DNA of 64,000 nucleotides from positions 18,670,062-18,734,061 of the forward strand of contig CM055611.1 in NCBI GenBank assembly GCA_029379385.1. Reading direction: 5' to 3'. The translations under genes were made by a program, and so were the position numbers. Of this stretch, positions 50,561 to 62,075 are shown one piece after another (position 1 is the first letter of the stretch; each line of letters begins with the position of its first letter). Under the pieces are notes generated by a model. It was not told the DNA's origin. It saw nothing but the letters and a program-made list of their open reading frames with translations, and made no database searches. The DNA comes from Quillaja saponaria (Eukaryota > Streptophyta > Magnoliopsida > Fabales > Quillajaceae).

Positions 50561-50930
50561 CTTTGATTTGCAAACAAATGGTTTATCAATGAGACATTAT
50601 TCATAATTTAATTTGAGTAATTTATATATATATTTTTTGGATCATCACACACGTTGACTTGTTTTGTTTTGGTCTTGATGGTTTGTCATCATTTTCTTTT
50701 TCATATCACCAGGTTAGTTCATTAAGGTTTTAACCATTTCTGAATCAGATCTCGATGGTGATCTGGTCATACTCATGCCCCAACCTTCTCCCCTATATAT
50801 AGCTCCTCACGAATCTTAGCTCAATTTCTCAATTCACAAGAAAAGAACTCAGTTCTTACAATACATAATAAAAATAATAACTGCAAAAATAACATCATTT
50901 CTTTGGTGATCATTGAGTACATTTTCTTTA

Positions 50931-51380
50931 CTATTGTGTATGAGTAACTGGATATGCTTCTTGATTCATCAACTGCTGTATTGAGATTTTGTCAAAGTCA
51001 TTGGCCAACGATTGTCTATGAAACAATAATTCTTGTGCCACTTGATGCATTGATGGTCGAGATTTTGGTTTTGAGTTTAGACATGCAAGAGCTAGTGTTA
51101 CTACAAGAATCACATCTGTACCAATTCTTTGATGAGAAGGAAGAGGAAGCCGTTGGTCCAAGATATCCTTTAGCATAATGTTCCGAGCCGATGATGCTGA
51201 TAAATGAGAAATTAGGTCTCCAGGATGCCTTCCCATCATTGTTTCTAACGCCACCACTCCAAAGCTATAAACATCGCATTTTTCAGTCACAACCATTGTG
51301 TAGGCAAGTTCTGTAATGAATTGAACAATTAAAAAAAGGTGTTTGAAGAAACTTATGTCAAAAATATAATGTAACAAAGA

Positions 51381-51421
<41 letters not shown>

Positions 51422-53652
51422 TAGTAAAATAATAGACCATGTATACCTGGGGCAATATATCCATGAGTTCCAACTAGTAAAGTTTGATTGGAGGTATTAG
51501 GATCAAGGAATCTAGCAGTCCCAAAGTCTGAAATAAAAGCCTCTAATTCTGTGTTCAACAGAATATTATTGCTTGTTATGTCTCGATGAATAATTGTTGG
51601 GGTACAGTCATGATGCATGTAAGATAAGCCATGTGCTATGCCTTTGACAATATTCACCCTCTTGTTCCAACTCAATTCGCTAGCATCAGAATCATTGCTT
51701 AATGCATAAAATAAGTTGCCTCGTTCCATGTACTCATAAACTAAAAACATGCATCGTTTGTGCAAACAGAAACCATGAAGCTTGACAATGTTTCGGTGGC
51801 GAATCTCTGATAACATCTTTGCCTCATTGCGAAAACTCTTGTCGAAAGATGGATCTTGAGATTCTAGACGATGGAGTTTCTTCAAGGCAACTATTTTGCC
51901 GCTAGGAAGTTGTGCTTTGTAAACACTACCATATGCCCCGGTTCCAATGCAGTATCTTAAATCAAAGTCCTCTGTTGCTTCAATGATGTCTTCAAATGCA
52001 ATTTTTCCATCGTAGTTCCATATTGACAACATGTCTCCATCCATTGCTACTGTTTCCTCATATTTACTTTTATTTTTCATTTTATATCGAGAAACAATAA
52101 GTACCGCGACAAATAGAATGACAAGAAGACTGGTGATGGGAAGAATGATTTTTAGTGGGTGAAAATTGGTACTTGATGAGGAAGTACCAAGAGTGGTTAT
52201 GGGTGTGCTTGGGGTATGACATTTAGAATAAAATATTGATATCTCATTATTTAATTCCTCGTTTCCAAGGAAGATGATAGAGATATCACTCCGATGGCAA
52301 AACTCTACTGGAATCTGTCCACTCAAAAAATTGTGTGACAGGTCCAGGTTAAACACTCTGGCTAACTCCGCGTCTATATTGCCGGTAAGATTATTGTAGT
52401 TGAGATTCAAGCTCGATAAGAAATATAACCCAGTGGGTATCTCTCCATTTATTTGGTTGCGATGGAGATCCAAAAATTTTAATTTGGTTAAATGACCTAT
52501 GGTTGAAGGGATTGAGCCAATCAGATTGTTCCTACTTAGGTCCAAGGTCTCCAATTTTTTTAGATTCTCTATCTCAAGTGGGATTAAACCTCCAATTTGG
52601 TTTTCACTCACACGAAGACTTTCTAAATCGGTGAGATTACAAAGTGAAGAAGGTAATTTACCAGAGATGGAGTTTGCTTTCAAATTCAATTGAGTAAGAT
52701 TGGTCATCTCACCGATACTCCAAGGGATGGATCCACTGAAGTTGTTGTAACACAAATCTAGCATGGAAAGTTTTTTCAAATTCTTTAGTTGATAAGGAAT
52801 AACCCCATCAATGTGGTTATTACTCATATCAAGCGTCACCAATTGAGTGACATTTGAAAAACAGACCGGTAGCTCACCTGTAAGATAATTATGAGACAGG
52901 TCAAGATGAGTGAGCTTTGAAAGCATACCTATCTCTGAAGGAATAATCCCGTAAACTTGGTTTTCACTCACACCAAGTTTTTCTAATTCGGTGAGATTAC
53001 AAAGTGACGAAGGTAACCGACCAGTGATGGAGTTTGCATTCAAAATCAATTGGGTAAGATTGGTCATCTCACCGATACTCCAAGGGATGGATCCATTGAA
53101 GTTGTTGTCACTCAAATCCAGTATGGAAAGTTTCTTCAAACTCTTAATTAGTTGATCAGGAATAACCCCATCAATGGAGTTATGACCAATTTCAAGACTC
53201 ACCAATTGAGTGAGATTTGAAAAATGGACCGGTAGCTCACCTGTAAGATAATTATAAGACAGGTCTAGATGAGTGAGCTTTGAAAGCATACCTATCTCTG
53301 AAGGAATAATCCCGGAAAGTCCAATTGCAACAAGTCTCAAATAGACTAAATTGGGAAAGGCGGTGAAGTTCATCTTCCCAAACTTATCTCCCACATTCAA
53401 TGTATTAAATATATCTATCTGTACAATCCTTGCATTGGCATCACATGTGATCTCGGTCCATTCGCAATGGTTTGAGATGTTGGAAACAGGACTTATATCA
53501 TTCCACCACTGACTGTTATGCAAAGCCTTTGCCTCATCATCTATGGATGTTGCCATAGTAGTAGTAGTAATAGCAGCATCAAAAAGGCATAATGCAAAGA
53601 TGAGGCATAGTGGTAGCACTTGCAAATTGGAAATGAAAGGGGAGGATGACAT
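50931..53652 (-). CDS. LRR receptor-like kinase, MIK2-like (LRR-XII/At1g35710 type)
   Basis: A plasma-membrane receptor kinase of the MIK2/At1g35710 type; related proteins sense secreted peptides in immunity and pollen-tube guidance. Exons on the minus strand are 53652-51447 and 51310-50931, with a 136-base intron; together they encode 861 residues. The order is signal peptide (about 1-27), N-terminal cap with [10 protein letters not shown], about 15 LRRs, a transmembrane helix (about 499-521) and the kinase. The kinase has GTGAYG (569-574), Lys591 in VALKK, HRD at 689-691, DFG at 709-711 and the intron-split APE motif. The HRD makes it an RD kinase. Five LRRs are duplicated in tandem within the ectodomain with a 121-residue period. 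The gene faces the dehydrogenase copy tail to tail, as in the decayed unit at 31161-34821. All key residues are present and no frame damage was seen. Confidence 0.93.
51383..51416. repeat. (AT)n microsatellite in the LRR-kinase intron
   Basis: About 17 AT units sit inside the 136-base intron, near its 5' end in the gene's orientation. Length variation here would be a useful local marker and could affect splicing; the latter is inference. Confidence 0.9.
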
Positions 53653-54572
53653 GCTATGAGATTTGAATAGATTGAGTTCAATCGCATTTAACTTCAGAAA
53701 CTTTATAGCATGCAGTGAATGTGCATCGCTATAACTTGGCCGTGTAAAATGGGGCGGGAGTGTAGTGTACGACTCAAAGTCACATGGAAATTTAAAGGTC
53801 TAAGACTGTCATGATGGATTTCTTGCTTTGCTACCAATCAAAGAACAAAACGCGTAAAAAGTAGTTTTCTTTTTTTTGGCTTTAAATTGATGGAGATACT
53901 TGGCCCATCTCTTTTTCTCATTTCTCCAATCACTTTGGTTGAATTTTCTTGCTTTGTTATTGTTACTAATGAAAGTAAAAGCGCGTAGAACATGGTGATG
54001 CTTTCCTCCATCGACCTTCAGTCAAGTCGCACCGCCTCAGACGGTCCCTTTCTTTTTCTGCCCCAGCTCTATCAATGGTAATTTAGTATTCCCAACTTCT
54101 TATCTTTCATTTTAAATTGGATCGCTTAATCACTTTCCAGTTCAGTTCGTTCAGTAACAATATATTATTACACGATTCGAATTATAAGAGCAAATTACAC
54201 TTAAATAAATAAAAATGTTTTGTTAATGTATTTCTAGTTGAATGAGTTACAATATATTTTTTAATATTGTTTGAGGCACATATTTTTATTTTTTAATATC
54301 ATTTGAGACACTTTACCAAATACTAAGTAACTAAAATTATTAAGAAATAGTGACATGTCATTTTATATATATGAATGTATATATATATTCTAATATTTTT
54401 TAATAATTTCTCACAATTCTTACATTTCATTAATGACGAGCATGTAATGGCTACATTCTTTTCTTTTTTTTACCTTAACTTAGTTATTTTACAAAATTTA
54501 AAATACATATTGAATAATATCAATTGTTTTTCTTTTTCCTAATTTTGTAATATTTTATTTTTCTTACAAAGT
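53653..54572. other. LRR-kinase upstream region and spacer
   Basis: The first 150-200 bases match the region upstream of the decayed LRR gene (34822-34985). An ATG at 53991 opens about 29 codons (MVMLSSIDLQSSRTASDG) followed by a GT that could be a splice donor, but I recognise no family or next exon. The rest is AT-rich. Confidence 0.4.
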
Positions 54573-54655
54573 AACCTTATCTTTACCTAGCTGTGGGTAA
54601 GTTATTTTTGATGATTTTCTTGCATGCCAAACAGATACCACTAATTAAAAACATG
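54573..54655 (+). pseudogene. URT1 exon 3/intron 3 fragment
   Basis: ACCTTATCTTTACCTAGCTG followed by GGTAAGTTATTT and GATGATTTTCTTGCATGCC matches the end of URT1 exon 3 and the start of its third intron (23335-23411). Only about 80 bases survive, including the donor site. It is the second URT1-derived scrap in this zone. Its order relative to the piece at 50377 is the reverse of that in URT1, so rearrangement or separate duplications are implied. Confidence 0.75.
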
Positions 54656-55039
54656 CATGCATGTATTTATTTAATTTCTCATATACTGATTTTGATATCA
54701 GAATTTTCAAATGATAAAAAAATCTCTCATTTACAAATCAGTCACGTGTAAAACAACTCAGCTGGTTAAATTAAGATTTAATATTGACGCTGTACGTGAG
54801 AACTCGTATAATTTGGGTTTTCCAACCCTCGTACCCTAACATATCAAATAATTTAAAAATCTGGCAGATTGACATTCTTTGATTTTGGTCATGATACTGG
54901 CCTGGTACCATCATTCTAATCCCAAAGAAACAGAGGTTGTGGATTGCAACACTAATATGCTTGCCGTGGAAAGGTTCTTTAAAGAGTTGAAGAGAATGTA
55001 ATGCAACGTGTCTGGATCCTTCAAAATGCACTTTAAGAA
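54656..55039. other. spacer between URT1 scrap and GGT fragment
   Basis: AT-rich to about 54780, then more balanced. Part of this stretch may be decayed upstream exon sequence of the gamma-glutamyltranspeptidase fragment, but I could not align it to the family with confidence. Confidence 0.35.
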
Positions 55040-55284
55040 GGATGTTCAATTGTGTGCAATTTGGTTTGAGCAGCTCATACCTAACGTGGTAAATTATGAG
55101 AATTGGACTACTGTCATTGGTGACCACTTTGAAGTACCTGCTGATACTAGATTAGCCCTTCAAAAGAAAGGCCATGTCCTTCAGAGCGTTGCTGTATTTG
55201 CCAGTTTGTTGTCTAGTCTGCTGTACTAGGGAGCTTATTGGAGTAAGTGACCCTAGAAAAGGTGGATTGCCTGCTCGGTATTGA
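55040..55284 (+). pseudogene. gamma-glutamyltranspeptidase C-terminal fragment
   Basis: One frame reads QLIPNVVNYENWTTVIGDHF then ADTRLALQKKGHVLQS, the conserved C-terminal block of plant gamma-glutamyltranspeptidases. A frameshift near 55190 moves the rest (an ICQFVV phrase, then ELIGVSDPRKGGLPARY) into other frames, ending at a TGA at 55282-55284. The N-terminal and catalytic Thr parts are absent, so this is a dead 3' fragment. In the living family the enzyme cleaves glutathione conjugates in vacuole or apoplast. Confidence 0.85.
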
Positions 55285-58200
55285 AATTTGTTGTGGCTTG
55301 AGTTAAGAAATACCACCAACCTGGGGCGAGGCAACTTGGAATGGGAAAACCAGCCTCAGAAGCCCAACCAGGTAAACATAAGCTTTTTTCACCAATTTTA
55401 TGCCCCATTTGGGCCCAACATCCGCCTAATTCCAAGAAGCAACCCAAATTAAAAAAGTTGACAAATTACAATTGGTCCAAGTATTTCTACATTTTTCATA
55501 TATCCCAAATTTTTCTGTATTAGAATAATTGGCTCGAATAGTTTTCAAACTTACAAATTTTCCCGAATAATTATTAATTTTCAATATTCGGCCCAAAAAT
55601 TTATATAATTACATAATTATCCCACATGTTTAATAATATATAGAGATACCACAAAATATATTTTCTTTTGCAAATATACCCCCAAGTTCATAATAATGGG
55701 CCAAATACTTCGAGATAATTGCACGTAGAACCTAGGCTTTTATATTCTCATTCCAAAGACCTGTATAATTCTAAAAAAATTATATATAGGCCCCTAAATT
55801 TTATATTTTCATATGAAGGACCTAAATAAATTTAAAATTTTACCAATATATCCTTAAATTTTATAATTGCAAAATTATTATTAAGAAATAATTGGAAATC
55901 ATTATATGGCTAATACGCCACTTTAATACAACTTTACTGACCTTACAATCGGCCTTCATAAAAATGATTGTTATTTTCATCGAATTATTTTTACGAAATT
56001 GTGGCTTTGATTACTCCAATAGAAATACTTATTTATTATTTGCAAACTCAAGTTAACTAACAATCGAGTCATATGCTTATTATTTGGTGCTTGATAATAT
56101 TTCAAGTAATTTAGCATATAGTTTATTATAGAAATAGGGTATATATAGAGGTCAAGTAATGACTATAAAAGGAAAATATTTCTCCCCTATATACAATTTA
56201 AGATCAAATCTCCAAATCAAACTGTTAGCCTTCCATGAGCAGTAATATAAAGTATGTATAAAATATTATTGATTATTATCTCCAGCAAGATATTCTCACA
56301 TATACAAGTTTAACGAATTTCTTGTTGAGTTTGGCTTTTCGAACCACAATTATAAATTTATTTTAGGAAAATATTCGTGCATGAAGTCATCAAATCAAGA
56401 TGAGCTCATCGCCTTCAACGGGAAAGTGGCTATAGCCCTACCATCATGGTAAACAGCTCTAAGAGCCCATACATAGCTTTTTAGCTAATGATAGTCCTTG
56501 GGAGGAGTGGCATCCAATATGTCCACCCTCGCAACTAAAAAGATCCGGGCAAAATAACTCAACCCCGATTGAGGAAAGGCAATAAATAGCTTTTCAGCGG
56601 GATCCCTTGGATACTAAATCAAAAAAGGTACTAGATTTTTACCCAACCTCGAGAGAGAGTTAGAGGAGATGACATACAGTTAGAAAGCCTATAGTCACAC
56701 TCTGTGTGGGCAATACAAGCTAAAAAGCCCTTGCCTGGGCAAAGCACTATACAAAATCAAGTGGTTATGAAACCAAAACATTATCAACAAGCTTAGGTTT
56801 TCACTCAGAATGCTACAACATCAACAAATAATCTCGAGTGTTCACCCATATTACTCATCAAAGCAAGGTATGATTTTTATTCATTAAATTAAATATATTT
56901 GTATATTAGTACCCAATTAAAGAGCAAAATCTTGAGTTTTCAACAAAAATGTTACAACATCAGCAAACGAATTTTGGGTTCTCACTCATATTGCTCAAAG
57001 CAAGGTATGTTGTTTATTTTAGTACAGTTTAATACAATTGCATATTAGTACCCTATTGACAAGTAAAAATTAAGCATAGACTCCTACCATAATAAGGCCA
57101 CACTCCTCCATTCACGCTAAAAAATACGAGAGTAATAAGGTAAAATAGTTATAAGGTAGAGTGAAGCAAGGTAAGTTATAAGGTGGATTACAACATATCA
57201 TCAATACCAATGACAAAAACATCATGCCAATGATAACATCAAACTAGTGACAGCACCATAATTTTTTGCACAATAGTTGCGTACCCCCAAACGGGAACAT
57301 GGCCCAGATATATGGTCCATAACATTTAGTTCAAGTCCCTACACTACTTAAACTTATTTTTGGGGACTAGTAATAATACAAGATTGCACCAATCCAATTA
57401 TCTTACTACATGTGACATGGTTAAGGTATAATAGAATAATCCAAATTGTAACTGCCACAATTAATTTTTATTAATATTATAACAGAGGTTATTATCATCC
57501 ATTATTATATAACTAATGCCATTATCATCCATTATTATTGTGACAAACATCATTATTATTATAACAGATATCATAATTACAGTAATTAACATTTAGGCAT
57601 ACTCTCTACACGAGTTAAGTCTACACAATTAGAGCTCCAACTAACATCAACTTGTCAACATCTACACAGTTGTTTCTTCCTCTCTACACATGCGTTAAGT
57701 ATTTTTATATAAACTTTGTTACCCCTTTCTGTTTCTGAAAGGCTTTATTTTGTTATCACGTTGAGAAAACTTGAATTTATTTTGTCAGTGTCATCTTCTA
57801 GACTTACAAAGTATTTATGTCATAGCTAGATGTATATGGATTATGTATGATCATGGACTCAACTATTTGTGAAGTACAAGTAACGATTTCGATTTCGAGG
57901 AACCCAATTTCTACTTTGTTTATAACTACTTTTATACCACTCCATATAATTTGTGAGAAGAAAGGGTTTGTAACTTTTGCTTACATTAAGTTAGAAGCTC
58001 AAGTTATCAATCTAACTGTAGTACTTGCATTTGATTAGGTAAAGGGGTGGCATTTACATACCCAGTTTCTATATGATATGTAAGTTATGTGGCCTTTTTA
58101 GTTTCTTTTCTTTTTCTTTACTGTTTCCCAATTCTTTTATCACCATTTCAAATAATTTTTCATAGTAACTCAACTTATAACACTGCTCAAGGATTAAAGG

Positions 58201-58824
58201 GCATGAGGTATGGATCCCTAAAATTGGTCATCGCAAATTTTAGTAGCATGTACTTGATAAACATGTTAGTATGGAGGATTTTATTATTCATTATTGCCTA
58301 TGATGGAATGACAATGTTAGGTTTTTTACAAGCCTATGAAGACTTTACTTAGCGCCATATGGATCTATTGGCAAGTTTGAAGTGTTCTGAAACGTTATAC
58401 AAGGCACTTGATGTCCTATACTTGGTTACTTCATCCTATTTATTTATTGAGATCATCGTCAAATGTCGAATTGGGAAACAAGGTGGAGTTTTACTTTGAA
58501 TTGATAAGAAAACTTGGGGCTTTAACTTGCTCAAAATGTTATGCTGAAACTTTAGAAAGTTTTACTTTAATTATGTTTTTACAACAATTTAATTGAGCTA
58601 ACTTAAAATGGAAGGAATAACTAATCACCTTTGCAAATGGCTACTTTTTCAGAGCTATGCAATTTATCATATTCTTCTAGCATAGTAAATATTTGACCAA
58701 AAACATAGTGTATTTTTGATAAATTTATGTAATATAGTAATGGAAATAGCTTTTCATCCTCTACTTCCATTTTTGCTTTTCTATTTATGTCATTCTTATT
58801 ATTATTATCATTTTTATATACTAG
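55285..58824. other. repeat-derived spacer, no gene recognised
   Basis: Mostly AT-rich DNA with a more balanced part at about 56400-56760 that looks like decayed repeat sequence but gives no recognisable protein. A 139-base tandem duplication lies at 56793-57068. Frames at 57847-58596 have no motif. The left end of the hAT element should lie somewhere here; a GGGGTGGCATTT string near 58043 is a weak candidate. Confidence 0.45.
56793..57068. repeat. 139-base direct tandem duplication
   Basis: A unit beginning TTAGGTTTTCACTCAGAATG at 56793 recurs in diverged form at 56932. Both contain CTACAACATCA or TTACAACATCA, an ATATT.CTCA...AAAGCAAGGTATG block and a ATATTAGTACCC block. Probably a decayed internal repeat of a retroelement. 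Confidence 0.75.
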
Positions 58825-61800
58825 ATGGAACGCAATAGCATGAATAAAACTGATAATATTCAAATTAAAGATAATATTTCTACTAGTGCATCTTCAAAAC
58901 CACCACTTCTAACTTCACGTGGCAAAGCTAGGTCTAAGGGTCAAGGTAAGACTCGTTGTCATGTATAGGATCATTTCAACAAATTAGATTATGAAGATAG
59001 TGGTGAACAAAAAGCTTCTTGTCATTATTGTGTTGATGATATTTCTTGTCCAAGTGACAATGGCACAAGTGAAATGTGTAATCATCTAGAAAGATGTAAG
59101 AAATATCCTATAACAACAAAATGGACAAAGGTCAACAAATAATTGCTTTTAAATCAAAAAGTAATTTAAATGGGGGAGGGGATACTAATTTGTAGTCATG
59201 ATTGGTTTTTTTTTTTTTTTACATAAAATATTTACTGAAAAGTCAGCAAAAGGTTCCCCGTATACTGGAACATACCCCATAATACATATACAAATAACTT
59301 GATTACAAGTCCAAAGTAAATCATAATATTAAAGTATATAGAAAAGTTTTGCTCCTAACAACACATCAAGTTACTATAATTAACTTAATATACACAACAA
59401 TACATGACACCTAAAATGACTACAATTTTCATCCTTTAAGCTTCAAGTATGCAATTCCGAAATGTACCTTGCCGGAATAGTGTCGGCAAGTCACAAATCC
59501 TTACCCAACGAACACTGCTTTCTTGATACTAAAAAAAATAAATCACAAAAGAAAGTATGAGTCACAAATACTCAATGAGTAAACAACGTACCCTAAGGGT
59601 ACTAGTATCAATCAAAGCACATATACCATCATTTAATCTCCAGTAATATTATTCATGCCTTAACTTAGTAGTAAATGCATGTATTTGAAATTCTCATAAA
59701 GCCACGATTCATATGTTTCACAATATATATAAATCAATTTCAATATTCGATGTTCTTATAATTCCAAATAAAACAATCAAAGCATACAAATCAATCAAAG
59801 GGCCAACAAGTTACTTAGCCCTATACAACAGTATCCTCACTAGTCATTTACGCCCTCACACAATAAATTAATCTCCATACATAATTCATCCCACTAAGGC
59901 TGAACACTCAAATTTTTAAAATGTTTATCAAGATTAGAATATATCAGAATATCCTAAGTGCACCTAGATTTCACTTTCAAAAATAAAAATCATTTTTCAG
60001 AAAATTTCAGTTTGTTAACCCATATTAACCTTAAGCAATATCAAACATACATAATTTAAATAAATCACTGAAATACTGCACTTGCTTATTTTTGTTTTCC
60101 ATATAGCACATTTATTCAAATACATATATAATTGCACATAATAATATGGTAACCAAGTAGCACGTAATTCACTTACAAAATTCACGGATTTCACTCGTCA
60201 TCCCATCTAGACTGTGAGAGTGTCAGTAAATTCTCAACACACTACAGAGCTAAAAATCATAAATTCATATCACTTCAAAATTAACTCCACGATTTCTTAA
60301 TCGTACATAATCATGTCTAACATATTTCTTAAAATAAGGTTAATTATCAAATTCTATAATTTAATATTAACCTAGTCTAACTTCATGTTTCTAGTTACCT
60401 ACTTATTAAAATTAATATCATTCCATGAGTATGTATTCTTATGTACATGTATATTTTCAATAAAACTAATACCATCCCATGGGTTCTTATTACTCACAAT
60501 TCAATTATTGAATTTGATTTAAATTAATAAAGAACTTGAATTATAACTACCATTTATTAACATAATTAATTTCCAACTTATTTTTTTCTAATTCACCTAT
60601 CCCTCTGCTGACTTACAACAAGCAAATATCACTCTTAAACACTCATTCACGTGGGCTGAAGGCAAGGCATAGCATTACTGCCCTTGTCTCCCTTGCCACG
60701 ACTACCCAACGCTATATTCTTGACTTCCAAAGATCTCCACACTTACTTCAACACAGTCATCCCCCAAACAAGAAGAAAGAAATAATTTTCCTTGATTGAT
60801 AAATGCCTCTAAAAAGGGCTTTTTTCTTTTCTTTTCTTTTTTTACACACTTGCTCAAGCCACAGGTAGTAAATAACCAGATGAAAATATCACTCCCTTAA
60901 ACCAGATGGAAACGAACAAGGAAGGAAAGATCACCCATAACAGGGCAGTTGCACTTACCGTCCCTGCACCTCTGTTGGCACCCTCTAAACTTCAATTCCA
61001 GTTCATACATACACACCAAAGAATCCTAGATGTGCAGGATCCAGCTAAACAAGCAAGAAAAATGAGCAAATTCCCCATCGACCAAGAGAAGCACCCACTC
61101 GGCCAAGAAAGAAAAACAAAGCAAGGAAGAAAAAGAAGTAGGCTCAAGAATGAAGAGTAATTCCACCACCTCAATTGTGACAAATAGGAGAAAAAAAAAA
61201 TAATGGTACAAGATAAGGTGAAAGCCTAATTAAATGTTGTGGTGCCTATTTTATTCTAATTATAGATATATGTCATCATTGTTTTATTCCCACAACTATT
61301 TTACTCATCAAAATTTAAGTTTGTAATATAAATAGTTTCTCAATTATACTCATATACTTATGTATTTACTTATTCAAATTTTTTTTTCTTTTGCTACACT
61401 ATCTTTCACATCTAACAAATTGACATAAAACAAAACTTTTTAAAAAATAAAAATCAAACCAAACCCCTTCATGATGCATAATTATTCTTGTTTTACATGT
61501 GTATATATATCCATACACATCTAAGTATTTACTTACTATAACTTCCCTTTAATTATTATTCAATCACTTAGTCACTTAACTTACGTATAGATATTCTAAA
61601 GCATATATTATAATATCGGGTTATCACATAATTGCACAGTTATTACATGGAAGTTTGATTAAGATTTGTGTAGAAAGTATCTTGCTAGAATGATCATAAT
61701 TAATGAGTTATCACTTAGTCATATAGAGCATGAAGGTTTTCATACTTTTTGTAATTTGACGCAGCCTAAGTTTGTTGTTCCCTCATGTTTCACTGTGACT

Positions 61801-62075
61801 AAAGACATTTTTGATGTATGTGCTAGTGAGATGGAAAACATGAAGCTTTATTTGAAAAAAAAAATATCCCTAAGAATTTGCCTCACCATCGATACTTGGA
61901 CTTTTAGATATAATTTATCTTATATGTGTCTCACTGGTCATTTTATTAACAATGATTGGAAATTACACAAAAGAATTTTAAATTTTTTTCTTATTTCTAG
62001 TCATTTAGGTGAGGTAATTGGGAAGGCTTGTTGAGAAGTGTTTACTTCTGTGAGTATTGATAAAGTTATGACTAT
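58825..62075 (+). pseudogene. hAT transposase (BED zinc finger type), split by an insertion
   Basis: The 5' part (58825-59190) opens with an ATG and encodes a BED zinc finger: CHYC, then GTSEMCNHLERC. A TGG-to-TAG change removes the conserved Trp before DHFNK. The 3' part (61634-62075) continues the hAT core: LCRKYLARMIIINELSLS, GFHTFCNLTQPKF, then RICLTIDTWTFR and HFINNDWKLHKRILNF. It has further stops, including TAA before DLC and TGA after GKAC. A 2438-base element separates the parts. The relatives are RICESLEEPER/DAYSLEEPER-type and mobile hAT transposases. The rest of the transposase, including the dimerisation domain, is missing because copia sequence begins at about 62076. Confidence 0.9.
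59191..61628 (-). mobile_element. 2438-bp LTR-like element (probable solo LTR) with 5-bp target duplication
   Basis: The exact 5-base duplication TAATT flanks the element (59186-59190 and 61629-61633), and removing it restores the hAT coding order. On the minus strand it starts TGTGATAACCCGATATT and ends ATGACTACA, i.e. TG...CA with the start common in plant Ty3/gypsy LTRs. It has no gag-pol, primer-binding site or second repeat, so it is best read as a solo LTR left by recombination. A diverged relative in the opposite orientation lies at 37995-40623. Frames such as 60906-61160 are not supported as genes. Confidence 0.85.

Noticed and set aside
53991..54077. ATG with 29 codons then GT, possible first exon of a gene
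   Set aside because: No recognisable protein, no second exon with a matching phase, and AT-rich DNA follows.
60906..61160. 84-residue Lys-rich frame
   Set aside because: It is inside the solo-LTR-like element and not conserved in the copy at 37995-40623.
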